Source of the DNA: Sporobolomyces roseus
Taxonomy: Eukaryota > Basidiomycota > Microbotryomycetes > Sporidiobolales > Sporidiobolaceae
Assembly: GCA_016617785.1 (NCBI GenBank)
Contig: JADILM010000001.1
Location: forward strand, 2,728,001-2,792,000
Direction of reading: 5' to 3'
Length of the DNA: 64,000 bases
In this document: in pieces, positions 1 to 12,974 of the stretch
How the letters are laid out: every line of letters starts with the position of its first letter
Position numbering within the stretch: position 1 is the first letter of the stretch
Made by a program: the position numbers and the translations under genes
Notes under the pieces: model-generated
Seen by the model: the letters and a program-made list of their open reading frames with translations, nothing else
What the model was told of the DNA's origin: nothing
Database searches by the model: none

Positions 1-811
1 CTTCATCCAACAACCTTCCTAGTGTCGTAGCTCCTACTGTGTGATGACTGTACTCTGAGATTGAACGAGATGAGAGGGATCTAGCGCGGCGGAGAGGAGG
101 AGGTGCAAGAAGAGAGTTGAAAGGGAGAGTCGAGAAATGAATCGAGGCGTCGTCGCCTGAAGACCAGGAGTGTCGGGTGTTTGAGGCTTCTTCGATGAGT
201 GAGTGATGGTAAGGATAACTTTGAGAGTGAGCGTGCGAGTTCGAGTGATAACCTGTCACTTGAGAGATTCCCCGATGGAGCTCCGTTCCTTCGTTCCCGT
301 TCTCATTCCTTTCCTCAAGATCTCCTCCTCCGATTCCAACCTGGTGAAGAGTACGATGGACTTCGTTCGTAGGAGAGTACATCTCGAGCTGTATCGGCCA
401 ACTAATCTCGGGAGGCCAACTCCTTCGACCTTTCTTGACGATAATTCTCGAACCTTGTGAATTGAGAGTAGTCGTTACGGAGGGGAACGAGGAAGTGGAA
501 CGAGGTTGAGGTCGATGGACAGGTCGAATGAGAGCTGAAGTGGAGTGAGGGAGGAAGAGGGGTCGAGGATATTGGAGAAGAACGGAGTTGGATTTCGATG
601 ACGGAGGAGAACCGGAGGAGTCTTGAGAGGATGCAGGAGAGTGACTGAGATGCTTTGGTGCTTCGAGCGAAGTCTTGCTTGAGCGAAGTCGCCTCCAACA
701 GAGGAACGCGATGAGGATACCTGAGAGAAGGACCACGAGAGGAAGTATGAGGGCAGCGATCCAGAGTGAACTCGTCCCTGAGTAACGAGGGGTGTTGGAC
801 TGGGTCATCAT
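1..811 (-). CDS. single-pass membrane protein, partial (runs off left edge)
   Basis: An uninterrupted minus-strand frame runs from the ATG-ATG at 811 to the window edge, about 270 codons with no stop. The N-terminus is short and Ser/Thr-rich. It is followed by one strong hydrophobic segment (about residues 17-40, core LWIAALILPLVVLLSGILIA) ending in a CWRRLR basic stop-transfer. The long Ser/Pro/His-rich tail is then probably cytoplasmic. This is the layout of fungal type I surface proteins whose signal peptide and Ser/Thr ectodomain lie in upstream exons. A polypyrimidine run just before 811 could be a 3' splice site, so the true start may lie further upstream near 1-1.2 kb. I do not recognise the family. 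The open frame with a plausible membrane topology supports a real gene; the first exon is uncertain. Confidence 0.6.
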   Translation of the reverse strand, partial: MMTQSNTPRYSGTSSLWIAALILPLVVLLSGILIAFLCWRRLRSSKTSLEAPKHLSHSPASSQDSSGSPPSSKSNSVLLQYPRPLFLPHSTSALIRPVHRPQPRSTSSFPSVTTTLNSQGSRIIVKKGRRSWPPEISWPIQLEMYSPTNEVHRTLHQVGIGGGDLEERNENGNEGTELHRGISQVTGYHSNSHAHSQSYPYHHSLIEEASNTRHSWSSGDDASIHFSTLPFNSLLAPPPLRRARSLSSRSISEYSHHTVGATTLGRLLDE

Positions 812-1471
812 TGAGCAAGCTGTTGTCGTCGAGGAGGAGGAGGAGAGAGAGCAAAATCAAGTCGAAGAGCGAAAAAGCATCAGCTCGTGTCACTGAGGGT
901 TTTCGTTTCAGTTCTCCTCGGCTCTTAGGCAACCTTTCGAGAAGAGCATCTAGAGAGCTCGCATGGTGTTCAAAGGCATCTGTGTGAGCGCAACGAAGGC
1001 ATCAGCATAAGAGCGAGAGCGAGGAAGGTTCAAAGAAATGATACGAAATCGAACTGCGAGAAGAGCGATACTGCCTTGTCCGGCCTCGCGAAGGCCTCTT
1101 CTCTCGCTCGAGTAGCTCGAGAGCATGCAGTGTATTGCCCGACTGCTAGGCGAGACGAGATCGAGGAGTTTGAAGGGAATAGTTGAATGACGAGGACTGG
1201 AGGGAAGACGGCATTCTGAACGCGTGAGCTAGCTATCACGGCGAGTCTGATAGTGCTACTGGCGTGTCACTTGAGATAAGGGAGTGTATGTGAGGAAGAC
1301 AAGAGGCGAATCCCGTTGTTTGCTTCCCTCTCTCTTCTTCATCTCACGCAACCACCGCGAATCCTTGCTATCCTCCTATAAACGCTGTGAGTAGCTCTTA
1401 CTTCCCTACGTGACTAGCGCTAATACCACCATACCTCTACAGTACTCCCTTCTTTCACTCAACTTTCAAAG
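812..1471. other. intergenic / possible 5' exons of left-edge gene
   Basis: This stretch separates two divergent genes. It may hold upstream exons of the minus-strand membrane protein and the promoter of the E2 gene, which has a pyrimidine-rich leader just before its ATG. No exon could be fixed with confidence. Confidence 0.4.
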
Positions 1472-2438
1472 ATGACAACTATCAACCCTTCCTCTGCATT
1501 CCCTTCACCCGCATCCTCCACCACAAGTAAGAACATTGCACCAGCACAAGACGCGAACAATGCAGCCAGTATCGCAAAGAGGTGAGTCGTCTCATTTTCA
1601 CTCAACTCGCTTTCATTCTCCCTCGCTAACTTGCTTTCAATGTGCGAGAATCAGGTTGCAATCCGAATTGATGTCACTCATGATGTCGCCACCAGGAGAA
1701 GGGATCTCTGCGTTCCCCGAATCGGATTCAGATTTGACTTATTGGGTTGGAAGGTTAGAAGGTGCAGAGGTACATTCCCCTCTTCTCTTGCTCCCGCCGA
1801 CGTACAATGAGCTGATGCGGTTGGGAGAACGCGTTAGGGTACTCCTTATGAAGGTCACGTTTATGCGATTTCGTTGAGATTCCCTCCTGAATATCCTTAC
1901 AAAGCTCCTACGGTTCGATTCGAATCTACTTGCTTCCGTACGCACTCATTTCCCCCTCTATCTTCTTAGGAGAAAATACTCATGAGGTGAGGGATCGATC
2001 ACAGACCCCAACGTCGATATGCATGGAAACATTTGCCTAGGTACGTTCGTTCCTTTCTCTGATGCTCGATTAGCGCTTACTCTATCGTCCCTTACGTCTG
2101 ACAGACATCCTCAAGGAGAAATGGTCACCTGCGCTCAGTGTCGGAACAGTTCTGGTCTCCCTCCAATCGCTCCTTGGTGGTGAGCATTTCTTTCTTTCTC
2201 CTTCCTACTTCCCAACTCGACCTCAACGAGCCCGAACTCATATTCGCCGATACCTTATAGAACCCAACAACGCCTCACCTTTGAACGTCGAAGCTGCTGA
2301 ACTATGGGATGATGCCGAAGCAGTTCGTTTGCCCTCGTTCTCAAATCTCGTTTTCAGCGCACAGATAACGACTCCTCTCGTTCACAGTTCAAAGCCCAAC
2401 TCGCGAAACACTACAAGCCTCTCGAGGATGACGAGTAG
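1472..2438 (+). CDS. UBC11: ubiquitin-conjugating enzyme E2-C (UBC11/UBE2C family)
   Basis: Seven exons (1472-1581, 1655-1769, 1838-1937, 2005-2040, 2105-2179, 2261-2322, 2388-2438) sum to 549 nt and encode 182 aa. After a Ser/Ala-rich N-terminal extension of about 35 residues comes a complete UBC fold. Visible motifs are [12 protein letters not shown] at the first helix, [13 protein letters not shown], the HPN tripeptide and the catalytic Cys at about residue 119 in [14 protein letters not shown], then [12 protein letters not shown]. The LMSLMMS helix and ISAFPESD loop are signatures of the E2-C group, which works with the APC/C to ubiquitinate mitotic cyclins and securin; that role comes from family knowledge. 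The N-terminal extension is also typical of E2-C. The start is the first ATG giving a phase-correct first exon. The last intron starts GTTCGT, a weak but usable donor. Confidence 0.93.
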
Positions 2439-2867
2439 GGCCTGCGACGAGGCGCGACTTTCAACCGCTGCCTCTCTCCCACCGTCAATTTCCGCTTTCT
2501 CCTGTTGCGACTTTTATCTCCCATCTTGTCTCCCTCCCGTTCTTCATGCCCATATCTTCCCTTCCCTCCTTTACTTACTTATCGCTTCATTCGTGCTTTC
2601 TCTATTCGATTTCTTGCAAAAATCCATTCCATCGAATTTCTTCTTTGCAAAGTCCAGATCCGGCTTCGCTTCGAGACAAAGCCCTCTCTACTCTAGTTGA
2701 CGAGATGCGGTGCTTCGTCGTCGTCGAAGTGTCGGTGCGAGAGTTGCGACGGTTGATTTGATGAGACTTGCTCGTGCCGCCGTCTCAGAGTGAGACTTTC
2801 TTGCTTCAACTCTAAACTTCACTCCTTCACCTTTCTCTCGCGTTCGCACACAAGCTAGACGTATACA
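2439..2867. other. intergenic region
   Basis: This is the 3' region of the E2 gene plus the pyrimidine-rich promoter and leader of the kinase gene. No gene or RNA is visible. Confidence 0.5.
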
Positions 2868-5237
<2,370 letters not shown>

Positions 5238-5645
5238 AGTTATCAAATCAGTAGAATCACTTCGTTACCTTTCGTCTGTCATTCCGTTCTCTTCTGTACG
5301 ACTCTTTGCGTTCAATGTATCAATCTCAAATCAGAGTTCTACACAGTCGTTCTACTCGCTCGTCGCTCTTGATTAGACTCGAGTCCTAAAGACGGCTTTC
5401 AAGCTTCGGTAAACTTACGCCTTCTCTATTTAACGAACCCCTGCGAGAACGGGTCCTCCTCAACTTCCGACTTGGCTTGACGTCAAGCGTGTGCGCTACG
5501 TCCTTGTGCTCCTTCGGTGGTTCAGCAGAGGAGAAGTGGGGAGTCTCTCGGAAGTCACCTTGAGGAAGAGAACGATTCCCTTTCCTCCCTTTTCTCCTTC
5601 ACTTTCACCTGCGAGTACCTCAGAACTCCTCATCCGACTCGTAAC
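5238..5645. other. intergenic region
   Basis: This spans the kinase 3' end and the promoter of the GPI-protein gene, including T/C-rich leader sequence. Nothing else is recognised. Confidence 0.5.
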
Positions 5646-6422
5646 ATGCTCTTCTTCTCGACTCTCTCGCTTTCACTCATCGCATCAGGTTCGTCGCCAA
5701 CTCTTTCTACCTCCTTTCTCTTGGAGGAAACGCTGAGTTTGGGCTGACTTGACTTGCAGCTCTCGCCGTTCCCGCATTTACTTCGACGGTAGAACCCAAT
5801 GAACACGGTCTCGCTCTTCAAGCTTACGTCCTCGAGAAACGACAGTCTGTCTCGAACGAAAGTGCTCAAGCGGTCGTCGCGTATGCTCAGATTCTGCAAC
5901 GCGCTGTCTCAGCAACTTCAAGTAACGGACAGTGCTCGTCGGAATGTCGTCCTTGGGTCAGCGCCGTCACTGTGAGTTCAATTACGAATGTTCTTTCGCA
6001 AAAATGGCTGACAGATCTCGCTAACTGACAGTCCTGCAGCAGACAAGGAGGCGGATACACAAGTATTGGACTGTGTAGCTGTGGAGAGGATGTGATCGGA
6101 CAAATGGAACCTTGCGGAACTTGTGAGTCTGAGCCTCTCCTCTATGTTCCGCCTCTATCGAACCGCTCACTCTCCCCTACACCATGTAGGTCTCGGGTAC
6201 ACCTCGGAGATCGAGAACGTCGAGAACACTTGTCGACAAGAAGTGGCTTCGATCAGCGCATCAGGTCTCCCTTCGACCTCGTCGCCCTCGAATCCCAATA
6301 CTAGTCCAGTCGTCGTCGGAACTCCAAGCCCTTCAAGTACGAGCGGCGCTGGATTCATAAAGAGCAGTATCGGCGGGACCCTCGCTCTCGCATTGACAGG
6401 AGTAGCTGTACTTCTCGCTTGA
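5646..6422 (+). CDS. secreted, probably GPI-anchored cysteine-containing surface protein
   Basis: Four exons (5646-5688, 5760-5971, 6032-6122, 6190-6422) encode 192 aa. The N-terminus is a clear signal peptide (MLFFSTLSLSLIASALAVPA), followed by a KR dibasic site (VLEKRQ) of Kex2 type. The middle carries about ten cysteines in CSSEC, SCS, LCSCGED, EPCGTC and NTC contexts, suggesting a disulfide-bonded module. The C-terminal 60 residues are Ser/Thr/Pro-rich and end in SSIGGTLALALTGVAVLLA, a hydrophobic tail with a small-residue cleavage site upstream, as in GPI-anchored fungal wall or membrane proteins. The gene family is not recognised. Export and anchoring are inferred from these signals. 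Frame and splice phases are consistent throughout. Confidence 0.8.
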
Positions 6423-6907
6423 GCTGACTTTGCGAAGTTTCTGTCCCCTGTGATCTCTACTTTTCGCTTCGCTCTGTGTATCTATCCCTCACTCTCCGCA
6501 CTTTATACTTATTCCTTGTACATGGCTGCGTTATTGAAACCTTTGAGTTACATCCAAGTGAACCAGAAAGCGAGATGAGAGCGAAACACATTCGCAAGCG
6601 TGGCGACATCTCGCGGTCGCACCACTCTCGAATGCATCGATGTACAAAAAGAGGAAAATTGCAGGCGAAGAAGGGGTATTATACTTTTCGAAGAAACACA
6701 AATGAATCGAGAGAAAGCGACGAAAGATTGCAAGCATGTACAGAGCCGCTCGACAGTATAGCGCATGATTGAGACGATACACCACGACGAGAGGAGACAA
6801 TTGCGAGTTTTAGTAGAAAGCGAGGGTGATTCTACGAAGAAACGGGTCAGTGCCAAAAGTTGAGAGATCAGGAATGAGATGTCAGACTCACTAGCAGAAT
6901 GCTCGCT
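6423..6907. other. intergenic region between convergent genes
   Basis: The 3' regions of the surface-protein gene (+) and the coiled-coil gene (-) meet here. Short overlapping open frames have no family resemblance. Nothing is annotated. Confidence 0.5.
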
Positions 6908-8117
6908 CTACGATGGAGTCAAAGTATCTCGTTGACTCGTCTTCCCAATGAAAGCTTGCCTGAGAATAGCAACTTCTCTTTCCAATTCTCGAATCCTCTC
7001 CTTCGCTTTCTCAAGTTCTCGATCCTTCGCACGAGTACCGTTTCCTCTGAACGGTGAAGGTGACTTTGCCGAGTTCCTGTTGTTGCTTCCACGTCCGCGA
7101 CTTCTGGCTCCTCCTACGATTCCATGATGCTGAAGTTGAGCGTGAAGTCCTCCTCCATTCGCAGTCTGAACTGGAGCCCATCCACCGAACAACGGACCTT
7201 CGAGCTCGAAAGCGGGAGAGCTAGGGTTGAGAGGCGAAGGTGAGAAGGAAGAGAGACGTCCGGAAGGAGGTGAAGGGTAAAGGTCTCGCATCGGTTCGAG
7301 TTTGGGCGAAGGAGGAAGCCAGGAGTGACTCTGGTGATAAGATGACTCTTGACTCGGAGAGGATGTGATGAGCCTGTCTTGTAGTACGGGAATAGGTGAA
7401 TGTGATTCGAGACGAGGATGAGCTGGAGCTCGAGGGAAAGGAGGATGAGGATGAAGGTGAGATGCTCGACCACTCGAATCCGGAAAGATGTACTCTCCTT
7501 CTTGAGGAGGAGTAGGGAGAGGTAGAGCTTGAGGATTGGAAGGGTTGGGATCGTAGAGTAAGAATTGAGGAGGAGAGGCGGGAGGGGGACAAGGCGAAGA
7601 AGCGGAAAAGTCGGGGATAGGAGGGAAAGGTTTGGCGAAGGGAGGAGGTGTGAGAGAAAGATTCGGGTCGAGTGTGAAGGCGGGGAAGGGTGATAGGACC
7701 GGGCGAGCGGTAGAAGGAGAAGGGGGTGAAGAAACAGTTTCGATCGAAAGTGCTTGCGAAGAGGCAACTTCTTCTTTAACTGTTTCTGCCTTCATCAGTC
7801 AGCTTCACAGCTGATAGAGAGCACTGTCAAATTCGCTTCCCACGAGACTCACCTCGATTGCCCATCTGTACTTTCTCCAATCCGTGAACCAATTCCTCCG
7901 AATGAGTTCGCTTCGAAGTGCGTTGTTCACTTTGTGGAGTATGCAAGAATCCTTCAGGTACGTATCCTTCCAAACCTGTATGTCTCCCATAGACTGGAGT
8001 AGCAGGCTGTGACGAATCGAGAGAAGGATGATCGAAAGTTGTCGCGAATTTCGAACGAGGAGGTACAGAGATGGAGCGACGATCTAGAGAGGCGGAGAGG
8101 ATGGGGTTAGCTCGCAT
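6908..8117 (-). CDS. proline-rich protein with C-terminal coiled coil, hypothetical
   Basis: Two exons (8117-7853 and 7785-6908) join in phase to 380 aa. The intron runs from GTGAGT to a GGCAG acceptor. The first about 90 residues are polar, with a TPVYGRHTGLEGYVPEG segment. The central part is low-complexity Pro/Ser with many SP dipeptides, possible proline-directed phosphorylation sites. The C-terminal 60 residues have a basic stretch (GGARSRGRGSNNRNSAK) leading to a heptad-like helix, RAKDRELEKAKERIRELERE. A basic region before a short zipper resembles bZIP proteins, but the basic motif lacks the usual NxxAAxxCR pattern, so DNA binding is not claimed. I do not recognise the family. The start is the first in-frame ATG; an upstream non-coding or coding exon remains possible. 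Confidence 0.6.
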
Positions 8118-8914
8118 GAGCTCCTAGAAGAGACTGTAGACGTACAAGCAGGCATCTTCAAGTGGAAAAGCGAGAAAGTGAGAGGGAGAGGAGAGGAAGA
8201 GAGCGAGAAGAGTAGAGAAGAAAATCAAAGTTTCGCAACGAAATCGATTTTCGCACAAACTTGCTCCTACAAACCTTTTCCAAGCTATCACAATCTGTAA
8301 CTGATCAGGCTCGACCGTCGATGACCTGCAAACTTGACCGTGAAAAGAGGCATCGAAGAACGAAGAGAAGAGGCTTTGCACTATCGCTTCGAGTGTTAGA
8401 GTAGTAATCCCGAATCGCCGCAAAGACTCGAGCACTGATTAATACCCAGAGAAGGCCTTTGACAGTTCCGAAGCGACATCGAAGTAGTGAAAGTGGAACA
8501 AAGGAATTCGCTACAATTGAGCAATTGTAGGAAACTCAGTCCGAGAGCCATAAAAAATTGCTAGGCTCGCTCTCTCTTCTCACCACTTTAACCAACTACC
8601 TCCGAAACAGCCAGTAGCGCTCCTCCAATCTTACTACCCACTTCGCCATCCCGTCTCAACTCTCGCCCTTTCTCGTCCCTCTCCCCGTTCCTCCCGATAT
8701 TTCCCTTTCATCTCTCAGCGTGGTAAGCTCCTCTCCCTCTTCATCGAATGAGTCTTGTACCTGTAACTAACTCTCATTCGAATATGGTATAGCACTCTCC
8801 CCAGTTCATGCTTCACCGGCAGCTCAACTCTAGTCCTCGTTGTCATCCTTCTTCCTCACCTTTCACAACTTTTTCCTGAAGTTCAACCCTCACAACTAGT
8901 AAACTACTACAATC
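8118..8914. other. divergent promoter region
   Basis: This lies between the coiled-coil gene (-) and eIF5 (+). The right half is C/T-rich with a possible 5' UTR intron (gtaagc near 8722 to tatag near 8792) upstream of the eIF5 ATG. A 103-codon minus frame at 8124-8435 has no recognisable motif and is not called. Confidence 0.4.
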
Positions 8915-10336
8915 ATGGCTAGTGTACCTACCGTCAACGTCCGTCGCGATGTCACCGATCGCTTCTACCGATACAAAATGCCGCTCTTGATGACAAAAAT
9001 CGAAGGAAAAGGCAACGGTATCAAGACTGGTGAGTTCCCACTCTCTCATGAAGTGAGAGCGCGACTTATGTAAGGGTCTTTCACAGTCTTCCCCAACATG
9101 GCCGATGTCGCAAGGGCTTTGAACCGTCCTTCATCCTGTTCGTTTACTATCTTTCGCTTTTGCCGAGATCCGAGTTGTAACGCATAAGCTGACTCTCAAC
9201 GTTACTCCAGACCCCACCAAGTTCTTCGGTTGCGAACTGGGTGCTCAAGCTACCTTCAACGACGAAAGCGAGCGATACATCGTCAATGGAGCTCACGACC
9301 AGAACCGAATGCGCGACCTCCTCGACACCTTCATTACGAAATTCGTCCTCTGTCAATCTTGCAAGAACCCCGAAACCGAACTTCAGATCACCAAGAACGA
9401 CTACATTCTCGCCGATTGCAAAGCCTGTGGTCACCAAGGAGACATCGACATGCGTCACAAACTCACCACCTTCATCCTCAAGAACCCTCCCAAGAAGGCT
9501 TCGAAGAAGAGCAAGAAGCGTGCAGTCGCTGGAGCAGATGCTATCGAAGGTCAACCGGGTCAGATCGAGGAAGAGGGAGGAAGTGATGATGAGTTGACCA
9601 AGAAGATTGAGGCGGGAGCGGCAGAGATTATGACGGAGGAGGAAGCTGCCAGGTTGATCGCTCAGAGGGAGAACGATGAGGATTGGTCGGTCGATACTTC
9701 GAAGGAGGCCGTCGCTGCTCGAATCTCGAAACTCGATGCCAAACTTCAATCTTCGCTTCTCTTAGGAGACGATGACGACGACGAGGGAGGAGAGACGACC
9801 TACGACATGTTTGGACAATGGGTTAGGGACAACAAGGACTCGGTTTCGGATGTTGAGATTTACAAGAAGGCGGAAGAAGACGGTATCGAGAAGAAGTACA
9901 AGACTTTGATCCCCCTCTTCCAAGCTCTCTTCGAAGACGTCAAGATCGTCGACGAACTCGAATCCCACCTCGCCCTCTTCGCCAAGTTGACGACTTCGGA
10001 CAAGCATCAAAAAGCTCTCCTCGGTGGACTCGAACGTCTCCTCGCCGAATCCTCTCCCGACCAAATCCCTACCCTTCCCAAGATCCTCATGGAACTCTAC
10101 CAAGCCGACATTCTCGAGGAAGAGTTACTTCAATCGTGGGGAACCCATGTTAGCAAGAAGTGCGTTCTCTTTTGTTACTTTTCGCTTTCGAGACTTTTGA
10201 ACTGACTCATCTTCCCCTTTTTTTCCCCAGGTACACAAGTAAGGAGAACTCGAAGAAGGTCCGCAAGGCTGCTGAACCTTTCCTCGCTTGGCTTTCGACT
10301 GCTGATTCGGATGAGGAGGAATCGGATGATGAATAG
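8915..10336 (+). CDS. TIF5: translation initiation factor eIF5
   Basis: Four exons (8915-9029, 9087-9137, 9211-10159, 10231-10336) encode 406 aa, the usual fungal length. The N-terminal eIF2-type domain has FYRYKMP with the arginine finger equivalent to yeast Arg15 (here Arg19), then GNGIKT. The zinc ribbon follows, with two CxxC pairs in [10 protein letters not shown] and [10 protein letters not shown]. An acidic/KKSKK linker separates it from the C-terminal W2/HEAT domain (about residues 240-395), which ends in the aromatic-acidic box ([18 protein letters not shown]). eIF5 is the GTPase-activating protein for eIF2 in the 43S/48S complex and bridges eIF2-beta, eIF1 and eIF3. The start codon has a good context (acaatcATGGC). 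Confidence 0.97.
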
Positions 10337-10663
10337 TTGTGTTTGTTCTGATAGTGACGGAATGTTCTTCGTGTGATCTCGCAATCACCACTCTATTTTG
10401 CCTCACTTGTGCTGTTTGCTCCCGAGAGAGTACGCTCCTGAGAGAGTCGAGGACTTCTTCCGCGACTGCGTCTCAAGTATTTCGCGTGTTTTTTACTTTC
10501 GCTCTCGTCTCGCTCGAATGCGCCATCTACTCGCCGCCGCCCGACAGGAGAAGACGTTGAGTGAGAAAACAGATAGAACGTTCACTGCACAGTGACAAGC
10601 TTTGCTATTCCTCTTTCACCTCCGCGTTGACATTTCCTCTTCCTCGACAAATCCTTCTCTTCT
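10337..10663. other. intergenic region between convergent genes
   Basis: 3' flanks of eIF5 (+) and the F-box gene (-). No feature is seen. Confidence 0.5.
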
Positions 10664-11821
10664 CTAATTCCTCAATTTCATCCTCCTCACAAAGTCTGGT
10701 GATATACGAGAGTAATCACATTGGCAACCCGGATGATCTTCAAGCACGACCTCAATCTTGCAGTCGCGACAAGCTTGAATCAAATCGGTTCTCGCTTCGC
10801 GCGCTTCTTCAGTTGGTTGACTGTGCGGAAGAGGTTGCTTGGATGCAATGTAGATGGCGCGAAGAGCCGAGGAATGGGTCACCCGCTTTAAAATGTTGAT
10901 GAAAGTTGCCAGATCCCTCTTCTCGTTGAAACCTGCCTCCTCCTCCTGGAAAAACACAAAGTCGTGGTCGATTCGAAGGTGCACAATCTCGTGTTGATAG
11001 CGACTATACATCTCCGTATGAACCAGATCGATAGAACCAATCCAGACGTCGACGAGGGTTCGAGAGAGCGAGAAATCGGGGATTCTCTCCTTCAGCTCAG
11101 AAATCCACGAGATTCGGAAGCCGAGCGACTCGAATTGATTCTGAAACGTCTTGAGAGTTGAAACGATACCACCGTCGAGATCTTCGGGCTGGTCGGGTCC
11201 GTCCCACGCCAGATAGCGAAGGGAGGGAACCTGGCGGAACTCAAGTCCTCGCGACGACCTCTGAATGTTGCCAACGCTCAATTCGACGAGCTCGGGAAGT
11301 GCGAGATCCTCCAACTCGTCAAAGGACACGGTGCAGAGATGTAGTTTTTTGAGAGCTGTATGAATTGTGTAATCAGTAGAGAATGGTGATCGCAAAGAAG
11401 CGAGAAACGCACTGGATCCCGAGAAGAGACTCATCGGGTGGGTTCGTAGTGTATCATTCACCACCTCGGTGAGATGTTTAGCTTCTGCTACGATCACGCG
11501 AATGATGTCTTGCGCTTCAACTAGATCCTCCTTGGACCGTGGTTTTTCCATGTCGTAGCATAGAATGAACCGTACAAAGGATACGAGCTCCTGACATCTC
11601 GGGTTCGTTGCATACTGTTCGAGGAGCTTGTTGGCGGAGGAGGCCTGAAGCTTGAGGACGGCGAACAAGAGAGGTTGAGCGAAGGAACAGAGGCGTTTTG
11701 AGACGAGCGCAACCGCAGAGAGATCCTCGACATGCTCTCTACCTACGTATTCGTCCCAGTACGGAGGTCCAACTTGCTCTAGGACGGTCTGTAGGAGCTC
11801 GGGAGGAAGAAGGTCGAGCAT
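10664..11821 (-). CDS. F-box domain protein
   Basis: A single exon of 385 codons starting at the ATG at 11821. The frame is open to 12046, giving a longer but less likely N-terminus. The N-terminus MLDLLPPELLQTVLEQVGPP followed by LSAVALVSKRLCSFAQPLLF is a typical F-box: LPxEL, then VSKRL about 25 residues later. Downstream are leucine-rich irregular repeats (LKKLHLCTVSFDELEDLALPELVELSVGN spans about residues 150-180), as in fungal F-box/LRR-like proteins. By family, the F-box binds Skp1 and the C-terminal part recruits substrates to an SCF ubiquitin ligase. The target is unknown. It has no intron, unlike most genes here. Confidence 0.8.
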   Translation of the reverse strand: MLDLLPPELLQTVLEQVGPPYWDEYVGREHVEDLSAVALVSKRLCSFAQPLLFAVLKLQASSANKLLEQYATNPRCQELVSFVRFILCYDMEKPRSKEDLVEAQDIIRVIVAEAKHLTEVVNDTLRTHPMSLFSGSSAFLASLRSPFSTDYTIHTALKKLHLCTVSFDELEDLALPELVELSVGNIQRSSRGLEFRQVPSLRYLAWDGPDQPEDLDGGIVSTLKTFQNQFESLGFRISWISELKERIPDFSLSRTLVDVWIGSIDLVHTEMYSRYQHEIVHLRIDHDFVFFQEEEAGFNEKRDLATFINILKRVTHSSALRAIYIASKQPLPHSQPTEEAREARTDLIQACRDCKIEVVLEDHPGCQCDYSRISPDFVRRMKLRN

Positions 11822-12974
11822 GACAAGATGAATCGGGAGGGAGTTCGAGTCGAAAGAATGTGCGAGTGAATAGGTGAGGGAATGATGGGTTGAAGGGAAG
11901 ACTGTGGAGTCTTCAGAGAACATGTCAGTATAGTACAATCCTCCTCGCGATGAGCAACAGCTTGCTAGAGGTCGCTCAACATGAACGAGAAGAGGAGGGC
12001 AAGAAGTAAGCGAGGACTGACTGGGAGATCCTTCCTTTGCGTCCAAGTGCTTGGCTTTTACTCTGTTGATCCAATCGAGAGCTATGCAGGCGCTCTTGTC
12101 GTTGTCGACCGAAGTGTTGAAGGCAGAGAGGAATTACAACTTCTTTCTCCTTCGTCTCACTCTCAACGCTCGCAAGAGACGATATGCTCACTCAAGTACA
12201 CTACCCCCTGTATTATGTCCACAGCAGTCCACTGCAGCGGCAATGAGGTTCACGTCGTGAGTTCCTCCTTTCTCTCCTCCTCCTTCCCTGCCTCGTCTCG
12301 CTGTCCTCTGGGATCGACCTACGCGTCATTGTGTAGACTAGGCTCAGTAGATACGCAACACAAAATGCGTTCAAGGGAAATTCGAAACCGCTTCGACATT
12401 CTGCTCTGTTGAATCAACGTTAAAAATCGAATATGCCCTCGCCTCCTTCGTTTCAGCTAGCTAGTCGATCCAGGAAAGCGCTGTCGCCTCAGCTAATCTG
12501 CTAGATCTGTCGAAAGCTGCTTCAAAGGGTTTGCTTCTTTTGCTCTTTATTTCTCTCTATCTCAAACTGTTCAATTTGCTTCGAGACGCTGTGCGCACTT
12601 CTACTAGCAGCTTCGCAGTATCACTGCTTTGTGTCTTTCTCGTTGAAAGGACAGCTTCGTCGATCTTCTAACTCCGACACAGCTGTAATGCCATCTATTT
12701 CGAGTTGTCAAAATTATATTGACCAGTCTGGTTCGGACTCCTCCTTCGGAAGAGATCCCTCGGTAGGGGAGATACAGGTGCTCCCCTGCGGCTCGAAGGC
12801 AAACACTCTGCTGGCAGTTTGATTGCTGAACCAAACTCGATTCGAATTCGCATTCCTGTGTTCTTCTCTGCTGTTCTCCTAGCTTGACAAGGGTTCTCTG
12901 CTGTTTCCTCGCAGCGTACGACGGCATCGATCCAATATTGTCAAGAGCGTCGGACAAGGGTTCCCGCCAACCTC
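11822..12974. other. gene-poor stretch left of the tandem array
   Basis: The promoter side of the F-box gene followed by about 0.9 kb with no supportable gene. Short open frames on both strands lack codon regularity or motifs. Confidence 0.45.

Noticed and set aside
8124..8435. 103-codon minus frame upstream of the coiled-coil gene
   Set aside because: No motif and lies in the divergent promoter; could be leader sequence.
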